Shown here piece after piece: positions 17,585 through 27,630 of a DNA stretch of 64,000 nt. The notes below the pieces were generated by a model. It worked only from the letters and a program-made list of their open reading frames with translations, did not search any database and was not told the DNA's origin. The position numbers and the translations under genes were made by a program. The stretch's first letter is position 1; each line of letters starts with the position of its first letter. This stretch comes from Nitzschia sp. DOCU1 (lineage: Eukaryota > Bacillariophyta > Bacillariophyceae > Bacillariales > Bacillariaceae), in NCBI GenBank assembly GCA_951394045.1, contig OX595990.1, forward strand, positions 3,092,549 through 3,156,548. Reading direction: 5' to 3'.

Positions 17585-19916
17585 ATGACGTGCGATAGCG
17601 TTGGACACTCCTCTACTAGTAGAGAAGAATTCAACCAAGTGGTCGTTGGCGACACTTTGCTGGGTAAAGAAATCATGAGTGTAGAACGATATCCGGCGGT
17701 GGCTGCCATGCCATCCCCCGATCGAGATGCGGTTGCCCCCAGCAGCAACCAATCTCTTAGTCCGGAAAAGAATCGTTCTGCTGAAATGGGCCAAGAAGCG
17801 GACGTCGATACCTCTCAATCATCTCGACCGGGAGCGTATTCGGTGCAGCAACGAGCCATTGGAGCTCGGCCCGGTTGGGCGGGCCGCCGGCTATCCTTGT
17901 TTCGTAGTCGTAGAAATGTGGAACACCATCAGGTTCCTCCAGAAATGCGGGTTGTTGATAACAACATTCCACCAGAAATGAGAATGGCGCCAGAGCAATC
18001 GGTGAATACCGGCGTTGCCACGGAAAGCCACGACGCTAATAACTCGGTCGTTATGCAAGGCAATCAAGATGGGGAGACAAACTCACCAGGAGCTACTGGG
18101 AAAGATGAACCATCGGGTCGCCGAAGAATGTTGATTACCGTGGCAATAATAGCCTTGGTCCTGATTGCGGTTGGGATAGGCGTCGGATTAGCAGTGGGTG
18201 GTGGCGATAAAGATGATGAGAAGGCTATGGCAACGAATGACGAGGAAGAAGCTGATCCAGTCGTCCAAGTTGCTGCTGACATATACAAGCCCATGCTGTT
18301 AGAATTTTCCAACGAGGATGACTTTTTAGATCCAGACTCACCACAATCCCAAGCTCTGAAATGGCTGTCCGATTCCGCGCCACTCGACCCCACCACGGGC
18401 AAGTCGCCCCTAACACCAAGTCACCGTATTTTGACGCGATATGCTTTGGCTGTTTTGTATTACAGTACCGGCGGGCCAGAATGGATTGACCAACTTGGAT
18501 TTTTAGCCAAGGATACCCATGAGTGTGACTGGAGTATTGAATTACCAGGGACGGTGGAAGTGGAAACTGACACTCTCAATGTCACGTTAGATCGAAAAGG
18601 AGTTATTTGTGACAAATCAGAAAATCCAGATGACAGGCAGATTCGAATACTATTCTTTGGTGAGTAGTTATTTTCTCATCTGTGTTGGGAGCTGAATAGG
18701 ACAATACACGTGGTTCTTCTTCTTACCCCTGATGTTTACGAAATTAGATACAAACAATCTCAGCGGCCGCCTGCCAAGTACAGAGTTAGCAACTTTTCAG
18801 AACCTTGGAATCGCCATTTTTAGCCACAACTTTCTTTCCGGTCCGATGCCAACTCGATGGGACTTTCACTCTCTTGTGTTATTGAGCATATCGCGAAACC
18901 AACTGTCGTCTACCATTCCGTCCACATTGTGGACAGAAGCTACCAACTTGAGTCGTCTCTATCTAACCAGTAACAGCCTGACGGGTGCCGTTCCATTGAC
19001 GATAGGAAAGGCCACCAACCTCAAGAATTTGTTCTTGGGCGAAAATCAACTGGAAGGAAACCTGCCCGAGACGATTGGTCAGTTGACGGCTTTGGAACAC
19101 CTCGAATTGCAGAGAAACAAATTCATGGGGTCTATCCCTCGCAGCATTGGACGAATGCAAATGTTGTCTCGAATCTCCTTGAATACCAATGGCTTTACAG
19201 GGCAGTTTCCGTGGCAGGACTTCGCAATACGAAGCGGCTGTGCCTTGACCGAGTTAGTCTTGTCCTCCAACTCCCTTTCGGGAACCGTCCCATGGGAAAT
19301 CCTCGGTAACACTTCCTCTGTGGGCTGGGCGTGCCTGGAGAAACTGTCGTTGGAATCTTCCGGGTTGGATTCGGGCACCCTTCCGGTGTCACTATTCGAC
19401 AACTGGGCGGGCTCACTTCGCGAACTTGATTTACGAGGCAGCTCGCTACAAGGATCGCTCCCGAATACCATTTCCAAGTTGTCTGTCTTGGAATATTTGG
19501 ATGTTGGTAGCAACAACTTGGGCGGGACCATTCCCGAGACCATGACATCGATGACGGCGCTCCGCCAGTTCAGTATCGACTACAACTTCTTCATTGGGCC
19601 CATTCCGAACAATGTGGGTAACATGACGTCGTTGATTCAGATAGATTGGATGTCCAATCAGTTGACGGGAACGATTCCTGAGTCACTGGATAATCTCGGT
19701 TCTCTCGAATTGCTTCACTTGAGTGAGAATAAATTCACTGGCACTGTTCCTACTATTTTGGCCAACTTGACGAGCTTGAACACTCTCACTTTGTCAACCA
19801 ATCAAGTGCAAGGGTCCATGGAGTTTCTTTGTGATACCGCTCAAAAATTTATACTTCTCACCGCGGATTGTGTCCAAGAGGTGCAATGCGGTTGTTGTAC
19901 AAGCTGCACACGTTAG
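17585..19916 (+). CDS. Leucine-rich repeat membrane protein, two exons
   Basis: The first exon is 17585-18659, the intron starts GTGAGT at 18660 and ends AAATTAG at 18747, and the second exon is 18748-19916 (747 aa). The first 180 residues are polar and contain two ERPPEM-like repeats (VPPEMRV, IPPEMRM). A transmembrane helix lies at about 182-204 after RRRM, giving a cytoplasmic tail and an outward or lumenal C-terminal part. That part begins with an LRR cap-like segment (GGPEWIDQLGF with Cys pairs) and continues as plant-type LRRs of the LxxNxLxGxIP class (for example NNLSGRLP, NSLTGAVP, NQLEGNLP, NNLGGTIP), ending in a Cys-rich tail. No kinase domain is present. An alternative start is the in-frame ATG at 17675. 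Such proteins are expanded in diatoms; the ligand is unknown. Confidence 0.87.
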
Positions 19917-20400
19917 TATCTGCTGTATCCGTTCATAACATGATTTTCTCGCAATGCTGCCTACTACTAGCTACAGTAGCTATACAGTACTGTAGAATAG
20001 AAGACTACCGGTGCCTATCAAGTAGTAGGTACTTGGCTTTAGATGACTCATTTAGTAGTATTCGAACCGGTAGGTAGACGACGGACGGAGGAAACAGCAT
20101 GGTGCGATTCATTCGACTAACTGACGCAGTTTGTCGTTTTCGGACGTTGGCGGACTTTTTCGAAAATTCTGGACGGATGGCTGGGCAGACGATTCGCCCC
20201 CAGGGACCCATGCTCGCAATCGACCGCCACAAACAATGGCCAAAGCAATGCCATCACGTCCGTAACGGCCCCTTTACCTTCCACCAAGCTTGTTATTAGC
20301 AACTATTCGGGGTACAGTACAAGACTACTCTGTGCTTGAGAGGCCTTGACAGTCATTTCAGTGCCTTTGGAAGAAGGGAGAAGGTTGCGAGGACGCCACA
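19917..20400. other. Spacer between the LRR and p24 genes
   Basis: No gene supported. Contains a 12-bp palindrome TACAGTACTGTA near 19984 and several TAGTAG/CTACTA phrases. A 66-codon ORF starting near 20099 has no features and probably lies in the p24 promoter or 5' UTR. Confidence 0.4.
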
Positions 20401-21078
20401 ATGACCAAGGCATCTTGTTCACGGCGATTGCTGCTGTGGTTCTCGTTGCTGCTATTACACATCGCCTGTTGCGATGCAGCATATATCATGACTATCCCTC
20501 CCACTGATGAAGAGTGTATCTTTGTTTCTTCCCCGAAAACAGCTGGTACTTTCTTTGGCAACTATGACTTGCTGGATGATTCGAAACGATCCGCCGATGC
20601 CGTTTCCGTCCTCATTATGGACGCGAGCAATAGTCGCATTTTGTATCGCAGTCGACGAGGCTCTAATGAAGGAAACTTCAAAGTCGAAGTCACCAGCGGT
20701 CAAAAGTTGAGTGTGTGTCTTCAAAATGGAATTTGGAGTGCAGGCAAGCGCAAGACGCCGCAGAATCGACCCCATGACGGAGAACAGCGAACCGTCGGAC
20801 TCACCTTTTCCTTTGAAGAGAAGAATGCGGCACAAGAATTGCACAATCAAAGCGCCAAACTGGTATCTGCGGCTCAAGGCCTCATTCGAGAAATAGCGCG
20901 TTTGCAGGATCATTATGGGTACATGCGGGCACGCGAGGCCATGCATCGGGAAGTAGTGGAAGGAACCTTTTCCAAATTGATGAGTTGGACTTTGTTGCAA
21001 GGTACGGCTGTCGTCCTAGTAGCGCTCGGCCAGATTTTGTACTTTCGACGCTTTTTAGAGCGAAGGAGGTATATATAA
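20401..21078 (+). CDS. p24/emp24 family GOLD-domain cargo receptor
   Basis: A 225-aa single-exon protein with the complete p24 layout. Residues 1-27 are a signal peptide. A GOLD domain follows, with the two expected cysteines (EECIFVS near the start and LSVCLQNG near its end). After it come a predicted coiled coil (about 140-190) and one transmembrane helix (about 197-214), then a short cytosolic tail, YFRRFLERRRYI. p24 proteins cycle between ER and Golgi in COPI and COPII vesicles. The tail is basic but lacks the classical double-Phe plus KKxx arrangement, so its coat binding may differ. Family assignment is firm; the subfamily (alpha to delta) is not. Confidence 0.9.
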   Translation: MTKASCSRRLLLWFSLLLLHIACCDAAYIMTIPPTDEECIFVSSPKTAGTFFGNYDLLDDSKRSADAVSVLIMDASNSRILYRSRRGSNEGNFKVEVTSGQKLSVCLQNGIWSAGKRKTPQNRPHDGEQRTVGLTFSFEEKNAAQELHNQSAKLVSAAQGLIREIARLQDHYGYMRAREAMHREVVEGTFSKLMSWTLLQGTAVVLVALGQILYFRRFLERRRYI

Positions 21079-21943
21079 AGCACGAGGGGCGAAAGCTAGT
21101 TCGACAAGAGTAGGAAAGGCTACGGATCACTTTTGACTAAGTGGCCTTCGCATCTGGAACAAGTAAAAGTTAGTATAGCGCAATGTATCCTAAAGATCGA
21201 CAAGGTCTCAGTTTTGATCGTAGTCTAAAATACGAATAGTTGCGCTAGCAATTGCTACCAAGACTCGATTTGGATAATGTTTCAAACCCAGCGACGATAC
21301 CGCCTACTAGGGGTTCCAGAACTACCTCGACAACATTTTTGGCCCACTCTTTCCATGTATCTATTCAGTTATATATTTTCATGAGGTCTTTGCGTTCTAT
21401 TCATGCGAATGTCTTCTTGTAAGCTACTCGAGCTTTGAGACGCCTAACACGAGGAGCGATGCTGCTCGTCGTGGTTCTTCATCCTCGTCGTACTAAATCC
21501 AAATTCTTTGAGCATTCAACCTTTACTGTACTTCGGAGAGTGAAATGTGCCAGACACTCTATGAGCTAACATGGAGTTGGCGTTTCCAAGATGGTAATGT
21601 GACAGCTCCTTGGCCCTGCGCCGCTGAACTACTATGACGCGAGCAGTAGTAGCTCCGAATGACAATCAGATGATGATCGAATGAATCGTTTGAATGGTAC
21701 GTCCTTCCTCCGTGGGACAGTGCGCGGAACGCGCGGGTCAATGACTACTATGACCCATCACATCCAAGAAAAACAACGAGAGATGACGCATCAAGCGAAA
21801 AAGCATCAATCGTTCCCTCCGACGATGACGACGGCGGCGGGATATGCCATCATATCGACCGTTGTGCAATCCGCTGTGTTGATCCCGAAAGAGTTGATTA
21901 TTGATAATATCACCTACTGCAATTATCTTTTGATTGTAAACTG
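21079..21943. other. Spacer upstream of the plastid RNA methyltransferase gene
   Basis: About 860 bp with no supported gene. An open frame at 21681-21943 runs just ahead of the next start but has no features and ends right at it; I take it as 5' UTR or promoter. Confidence 0.4.
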
Positions 21944-23703
21944 ATGAGGTATCCGACTACCTTGGCAGTTGTTACGATGTTGTCAGTGGTCCAACTGATG
22001 ACAAACTTGGGCGGCCGAAGATTTCTACCAGCCGGCGTTCAGGCGTTCCAACTTGTCCCGTCGTATCTCTCCAGCAGCAATTCTTTGACAAAGAGACTTT
22101 CGGGGTCAATACGACGTGTATCTGATACTTTGGTGGAAGACGACGAGCAACAGGAAAACAAGCCACTGTCTCCGCGGAAGTTTATCAACCGACCATTTGA
22201 TGTAAGTCCTACCAAATCCCATTTCCCTGGAAAGACGAAAGTTGCGGTATCGTGAACCAATGCTTGCTAAATTGTATTTCTTAGTACCATGAAGAATTGA
22301 CGATTCGGATAGATTCACTGACGAATATGGGGTGGGGCATTGGGCGAGTGGCGTTGGACCCGTCGAAAATGAATGCCGACGTCAATGACGACCAGTCAGA
22401 TGCCGACGGAACATCGGCACAAGATGGGCGATTATGGGTAGTCATGGTGCCGCATGTGGTTGTGGGTGAACTAGTCAAAGTCCGCGTATTCCGAAATCAG
22501 CGCCAATATTCCGAGGCAGATCTGGTGGAGGTTTTGGAACCGAGTCCTCACCGAGTGGAGCCAAAGTGTGCGTTAGCTGGAGTTTGTGGTGGGTGTCAGT
22601 ATCAGCACATGTCCATTGAAGCACAGCGGGATTGGAAAACGAAACATGTGGAGGAAGTATTACGGCAACAACAAATCGAAGGATACCAAAGAGCTGAGGA
22701 TTTGAAAGTGCTACCAACCCTTGGAACGGATGACATTTTTCACTATCGAAGCAAAATTACGCCGCACTACAATGCTCCCCGCGAGGTCGGCCCGGACAAG
22801 TATGAATTGCAAGAAATAGGATTTCAGCAGTCATCGAATCGAAATCTTGTCGACGTCCCAGAATGCCCTATTGCTACCGAAGCAATCAATGAGAAATACA
22901 GGTTAGTCAGAGCCGAGCTCCACGACAAAGCCGAGCAAGGTCTGCTCAATCAAAAGAAGAAAAAGAAACGGCGTGGAAGTAGTGGTCGGGGCTCCTTGGG
23001 AGCGACACTATTGTTTCGACACGCCGATGATGACTCGGAGACGGGCGAACCCGTTGTAGTGACTGACAACAACCAGTACATGACGACTACTGTCAAAGAT
23101 TTGAAGTTTCGGTACTTGGCGGGAAACTTCTTCCAGAACAATAATTTCGTCTTACCGCTGATGGTCGATGCGGTCGTCGAGGCTGCCACCAAGCCGACTG
23201 CCACCGGTGAAGTACCGACACACTTGATTGACTGTTATTGTGGTTCTGGTCTCTTTGCACTTAGCGCCGCTAGCAAGTTTGATGTTTGCGTGGGCATCGA
23301 AGTCAACGAGAAGGCCGTAGCAGAAGCTACTACCAACGCGGAAATGAACGGCATATCCAACTGCCAATTTGTCGGTGCTAGCGCCGAAGCGATCTTTACG
23401 AGTCCGCCCAAGCTCGAGATGGAAGGTCACCAAGACGAGGGCGTCCAAGATTTCCCTCGAGACAAGACAGTGGTGGTCTTGGATCCTCCCCGTAAAGGGT
23501 GCTCGGAGGAATTTCTGGAGCAATTGTACGACTATAGTCCCCAGCGCATTGTGTACATGAGCTGTGGTCCTGCCACTCAGGCCCGAGATGCCAAGGGGAT
23601 TGTGGAAGTGGGTGGCTATGAAATTGTATCTACGCAGCCATTCGATTTGTTTCCGCAAACGAAGCACATTGAGTGCCTCATGATATTCGAGAAGAAGCGA
23701 TAG
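21944..23703 (+). CDS. TrmA/RlmCD-type RNA (uracil-5-)-methyltransferase, plastid-type presequence, two exons
   Basis: The first exon is 21944-22201 (GTAAGT donor), the intron ends TTCTTAG at 22284, and the second exon is 22285-23703; the protein is 558 aa. It transfers methyl from SAM to C5 of uridine in tRNA or rRNA. A TRAM-like start (YHEELTIRIDSLTNMGWG) is completed only after splicing. The Fe-S pattern is CALAGVCGGC (Cys181, 187, 190) with Cys280 downstream. The SAM motif is LIDCYCGSGLFAL, followed by VLDPPRKGC and the catalytic Cys513 in YMSCGPATQARD. The N-terminus is a signal peptide followed by GVQAFQLVP, with Phe just after the predicted cleavage site, as in diatom plastid presequences. 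A Lys/Arg-rich insertion (KKKKKRRGSSG) sits mid-protein. The exact RNA target is not readable. Confidence 0.88.
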
Positions 23704-24060
23704 ATTCACTTTTACTGGTAATGGTAGATCAACTTCCTCCAATCCAAACCGGCAAGCCCTTCTCTTGCTTGTCGAAACTATGATTTCCAAGTGGGCTTCA
23801 TGGACTTTTCGACGCCGTAGTAGCCGCTACGAAATCTCGAGGAGTATCTGTAGTGTGATGAGCGCATCAATAAGGAGATTTGGCCGGATCGTGTAAAGTG
23901 TATGTGCGTTCTATTTCAGACATGTGTAAATTTTTATTTTGGTCGTCGCGACTGAGCCGGCGGCAAGTATACCCTTGACTTCCCTTTGACAAATACGGTC
24001 AAAGCGCGCCCCAAAGTCTTCTTTTTGGTGCCCAATGTCAATGCCTCCCATTAATCTTCT
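23704..24060. other. Convergent spacer
   Basis: Short region between two converging genes, expected to hold both 3' UTRs and polyadenylation signals. No coding signal or repeat seen. Confidence 0.4.
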
Positions 24061-24573
24061 TTATACGTAACTCTTAAAGTTGGATCCAATGTCGGTAAGG
24101 GCGACTTCTTGACCAGGTCCGAAGATGTAGTGTGTCGGTTTGTGAGCCCCACCACTTCGCAGCAACTCGGATGCTATGTGCATCATGTCAATTTCTGATT
24201 TTTCCGAGGCGGCCAAAAAGAATTGAATACCATTCAGGTGCTGGATGATTTCTTCCCGTTGCGGTCCGACCTTGGCCTTTTTCATAATGCCGACGCCTTC
24301 GCCGATCCAAGTAATCATGGCGGATTTACATCGGGTAGAAGTGACGGCCTTTCGGTCTTCGGCACCAATGCGCAAAAAGCCAAACATGACCTGGTCGTCT
24401 TCAAATACTTTTGCAAGCTCTGAAAGGCCACCGGTTCCACTGGCCTTGACGCCGATCTTTTTGGTGCCGTCGGTATAGTAAAGGACCATCCAGTTGATGG
24501 AGCCTTTGGCATCGGCCACTTTGTTCCAAGCCTCCATAATGGCCGGGTCCGAAAGATCTAAACTGCCTCCCAT
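24061..24573 (-). CDS. Coactosin-like ADF-H domain actin-binding protein
   Basis: A 170-aa protein consisting of one ADF-homology domain. The frame opens further upstream, but the first ATG is at 24573 (MGGSLDLSDP). The core shows INWMVLYYTDGTKKIGV, FEDDQVMFGFLRIGAED, the CKSAMITWIGEGVGIMKKAK strand-helix that in coactosins reads KFxFIxWxGxxVxxxxKAK, and a closing helix HLNGIQFFLAASEKSEID. Coactosins bind F-actin in the cytosol. The C-terminal 30 residues (PTHYIFGPGQEV) extend past the minimal domain. There is no signal peptide or coiled coil. I prefer coactosin over cofilin because the WxGExVxxxKKAK motif is characteristic and cofilin's N-terminal Ser region is absent. Confidence 0.82.
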   Translation of the reverse strand: MGGSLDLSDPAIMEAWNKVADAKGSINWMVLYYTDGTKKIGVKASGTGGLSELAKVFEDDQVMFGFLRIGAEDRKAVTSTRCKSAMITWIGEGVGIMKKAKVGPQREEIIQHLNGIQFFLAASEKSEIDMMHIASELLRSGGAHKPTHYIFGPGQEVALTDIGSNFKSYV

Positions 24574-25278
24574 GATTACGATAGATTTCAATGTAATAAA
24601 ACAACTAAAGAGGTAGATCAGAGTTGCAGCAAAGCGTTTGGGCCAAACTAGCAACTACAGTAAAAGTGACCGTTTGACGACGAGACGACTGCGAAACAAG
24701 AAAGGGTCGAGTGGGTGCTGGCATCGGGAGAGGGACATTTGAATCCAATCCCGACGTGGATCTTGGGCATCTTGTCCCAAGGGTCGGCTTGCTCGCAGGT
24801 CACATATGCCAAAACGTCACAGTCATTTATTAAAATGGACCCAACCGATCGAAACTATTCAGTCACGGATATCGGTTCACGCTTTCATTTGTGCGGCCAA
24901 GAAAAGATCCACGTGGAAAGCTTCGCCACCGCCTTCTGGAAGTTTGGATCGCTTGGGTCAAAACGATCCATCGGCGTCGGTGGCTGGCCGGGCGGGCGAT
25001 ACGCGACGCGAAATGCTAAGAAGGCAAGCGACGAAACGACGCGACAATGGCACCCGACACCATCAGCGGCGTTTGACAGCAACTTCGATCGTACCTCTCC
25101 CACTTCTGACCACGGAAACGTATGAGCATTTTCATTGCTTTGTCCAGTTGAGCTTCAGTCCTCATTCTCACTAGCTACTACTGCAAAAGGACGACAAACT
25201 CCAGCCGCTCGCATTCGTCGATCGATCAAACGTCTTCAGAATCAATCAACAAGCCAAGCACGCAACAAAACACACAAA
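24574..25278. other. Divergent spacer, coactosin / SEC11
   Basis: Contains open frames of up to about 135 codons on the plus strand (24715-25125 region), but these lack a good ATG and any family features. The region likely holds both promoters and the SEC11 5' UTR. Confidence 0.4.
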
Positions 25279-25906
25279 ATGATTCGGGATATGATAGACA
25301 AGCAAGTAATTGAGCTGAAAAAGCTCTGGGCAAACAAGCGTCAATTATTGTTTCAAGTGTTGAATCTAGCAATGATTGTTTTTTCAGCGCTCATGATCTG
25401 GAAGGGTCTCATGTTTTTGACCAAGGTGAGCAGCGCCAATGATCGAGCAACATCCACACGTCGCACTGAAACCTAACGACTACTTTTTTCTTTTCTAGTC
25501 CGAATCACCAGTGGTAGTAGTATTATCTGGATCCATGGAACCTGCCTTTCAACGAGGTGATATTTTGTTTCTCAACAATGCGGTAACAGACGTCGGAGTG
25601 GGCGATGTGGTGGTATTCAAAATCAAGGATCGAGATATTCCCATTGTTCACCGTATCCTCAAGGTACATCAAAATGCTACAGGCCATGTAGAACTCTTGA
25701 CCAAGGGCGATAACAATCGTGTGGATGACCGTGGCTTGTATGCTCCTGGACAATTGTGGTTGGAACGGGGTGATATTTTAGGAAAGGCCGTTGGGACGTT
25801 GCGGTATGTTGGAATGGTGACGATTGCTCTGAATGATTATCCTGTATTGAAATATGTGCTAGTGGGAATGATGGGTCTCTTTGTATTGACGAGCAAAGAA
25901 GGATAG
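25279..25906 (+). CDS. SEC11: Signal peptidase complex catalytic subunit SEC11, two exons
   Basis: The first exon is 25279-25425, the intron begins GTGAGC at 25426 and ends TTTTCTAG at 25498, and the second exon is 25499-25906. The product is 184 aa, the usual SEC11 length. It cleaves signal peptides at the ER lumenal face. A transmembrane segment (about residues 28-46) anchors the N-terminus. The catalytic Ser61 lies in [14 protein letters not shown], His100 in IPIVHRIL (SEC11 uses His where bacterial LepB uses Lys), and the Asp region is [16 protein letters not shown] hydrophobic C-terminal segment follows ([13 protein letters not shown]). The splice joins FLTK to [11 protein letters not shown] exactly as in other SEC11 proteins. 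Confidence 0.95.
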
Positions 25907-26076
25907 TTGATACATAGTAGTATGGATAGTGATGGACTTTGAGCATCGTTTGGCTATATCAGTGCATTCTAGTGTTGCACATTTGCTAATTCTAGTAGCC
26001 TCTCGTAGTGGCAGTGTTGTTGTTGTTGTTGCAACTGTTGGATTCTATGGAATCGCAACTGTTTCGGCCCCATGCA

Positions 26077-27258
26077 TCAATAGAATGCCCTCTCTTGCCA
26101 AGAGTAATGTTCGTCGTCGTCGCCGCCGCCAGCCATATTGTCATTCGTTTGACTGGGGTGCAAAAGTAGGATGCGATACAAGCCCAGTCGGATCAAAAGC
26201 TTTGCACCAGGACTCAACAGCAAGAAGGAATCCATTGACGCTACGCTGTTGCCGACACCAGTCAAGGTGGTCGTCCGTTGCAACAAGGACACGAGACTGG
26301 CAGGAGTCGGTAGTGGAAAAAGCAATTCTTCCAGGCACTCTGGAATGATAATGGAATCGGATACACCGGCGAGAGTATCCATCAAATCCAGTAAATTCAC
26401 TGCCAAGGCATCCCCCGAAATATTAGCAATAGTTCGCGGCGCCGGAAAAGCAAGTGTTCCGTGGTAGACTTGCTCCAACAAGGACGACGCTACAAGCCAC
26501 CAGCCGTCTAGCATGACTGTTCGACTCGTTCGTAGTCCTTTGGTTAATGTTCGAGTGTGATCCAGGGCATGTAGTACCATGGCACGATGGACCCAGGCGG
26601 CATGAGGATTGGATAGCAAGGTACCCTGGATCCAGGCAATCAAAATGTCAAAACTAGCAGTCGCAGCAGTAGCAGTAGCAGTAGCAACTGGTTCTTCACT
26701 GCCAGCAATAGCAGGACCCTTGCTAGAACCAGCACCAGCTCTTTGAGCTTTGGCAGGGCGATGATGGATCATGACGTCGTCCTGCCCTTGCTCACCCTCC
26801 TCATGATCGCGCACGATATTGTTGTCATTGTGCAGCAAAAGTAAATGATCAATCCAAGCATCCAACTGTTGCACCAAATGACAAGCCACACCATCCAATG
26901 CTCGTCGATTAGTCTCATTATTGTTATTGTCTTCTTGTGCGGCAAGTCGACACGCCACTTGAAATAAATGATCCATGTGGTCTTGGTGTGGCTGTTCCAA
27001 CAACGTGCGGGGAATGCTTCGTTGTTCGCGCAACGAAAAAATGGCATCCAAACGACAGGTTCGTCCTCCCCAGGGATCCATGGGACGACGTTTTTTCTTG
27101 TTTTGTTGATTTCGAAAACGTTCCTTGACAATCACCATGGCGGCTGCGGTTTGCAATACGCATTGTTCTTGACGCGTCAAGCAACGTACCGATGTTTGTT
27201 CAAAAGACGTGAGAATGTCATTGGTTGTTGTTGTTGGAAGGGAGCGATTCGGATTCAT
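26077..27258 (-). CDS. Uncharacterised helical protein
   Basis: A 393-aa frame from the ATG at 27258, which lies in an AATCATGAA context; the upstream open frame has no ATG. I do not recognise the family. The protein is rich in Leu and Ala with many predicted helices. There are Asn and Ala/Thr runs in the middle encoded by simple triplet repeats (for example the AGCAGTAGCAGTAGC tract near 26670) and a short acidic Gly-Asp tail. No signal peptide or clear transmembrane helix is seen. Phrases such as AWVHRAMVLHALDHTR, MLDGWWLVASSLLEQVYHGTL and LIRLGLYRILLLHP look like packed helical hairpins, perhaps an ARM/HEAT-like or TPR-like fold, but this is only a guess. Translated phrasing and codon use make it likely to be a real gene. 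Confidence 0.6.
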   Translation of the reverse strand: MNPNRSLPTTTTNDILTSFEQTSVRCLTRQEQCVLQTAAAMVIVKERFRNQQNKKKRRPMDPWGGRTCRLDAIFSLREQRSIPRTLLEQPHQDHMDHLFQVACRLAAQEDNNNNETNRRALDGVACHLVQQLDAWIDHLLLLHNDNNIVRDHEEGEQGQDDVMIHHRPAKAQRAGAGSSKGPAIAGSEEPVATATATAATASFDILIAWIQGTLLSNPHAAWVHRAMVLHALDHTRTLTKGLRTSRTVMLDGWWLVASSLLEQVYHGTLAFPAPRTIANISGDALAVNLLDLMDTLAGVSDSIIIPECLEELLFPLPTPASLVSLLQRTTTLTGVGNSVASMDSFLLLSPGAKLLIRLGLYRILLLHPSQTNDNMAGGGDDDEHYSWQERAFY

Positions 27259-27630
27259 GATTGTGTTTGTGTTGACGACGTCGTTAGTTGACAGAAAGAA
27301 AAGAAAAGAACAGAAAACAGTCAAAAGGTGCAATACAATGGTTGCGGATTCCACTGTCCATGGTCGTCGGAGGCAACAAAGCAATGACACGGAGGGTAGT
27401 GTTTTGCGCGCCGGGAAAAAAGATACCTCGAGAAGATGACCACATCGACTAACTTGGATCAGGTTTGTCGGCTCCGGACCAGCTGGCAACTATTGCAATG
27501 ATGCTACTACCTAGTAGTAACGAATCGCTACCAAAAAACTGTTCAAAGGAACTATGTACAACTTAACGATATGTAAAACTTGTTGAATGAATGAACAGCA
27601 AATCCAGGATAATAGGGGTTAACTTCTTGT
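27259..27630. other. Spacer holding the shared 3' flank of GT31-like copy 2
   Basis: About 27510-27630 is the inverted counterpart of 17085-17197 (3' UTR of copy 1), with few changes. The rest is the upstream region of the unknown gene ending at 27258. No gene. Confidence 0.6.

Noticed and set aside
26660..26700. GCAGTAGCAGTAGC tract as a possible regulatory repeat
   Set aside because: It is a triplet microsatellite inside a coding region, encoding Ala/Thr residues.
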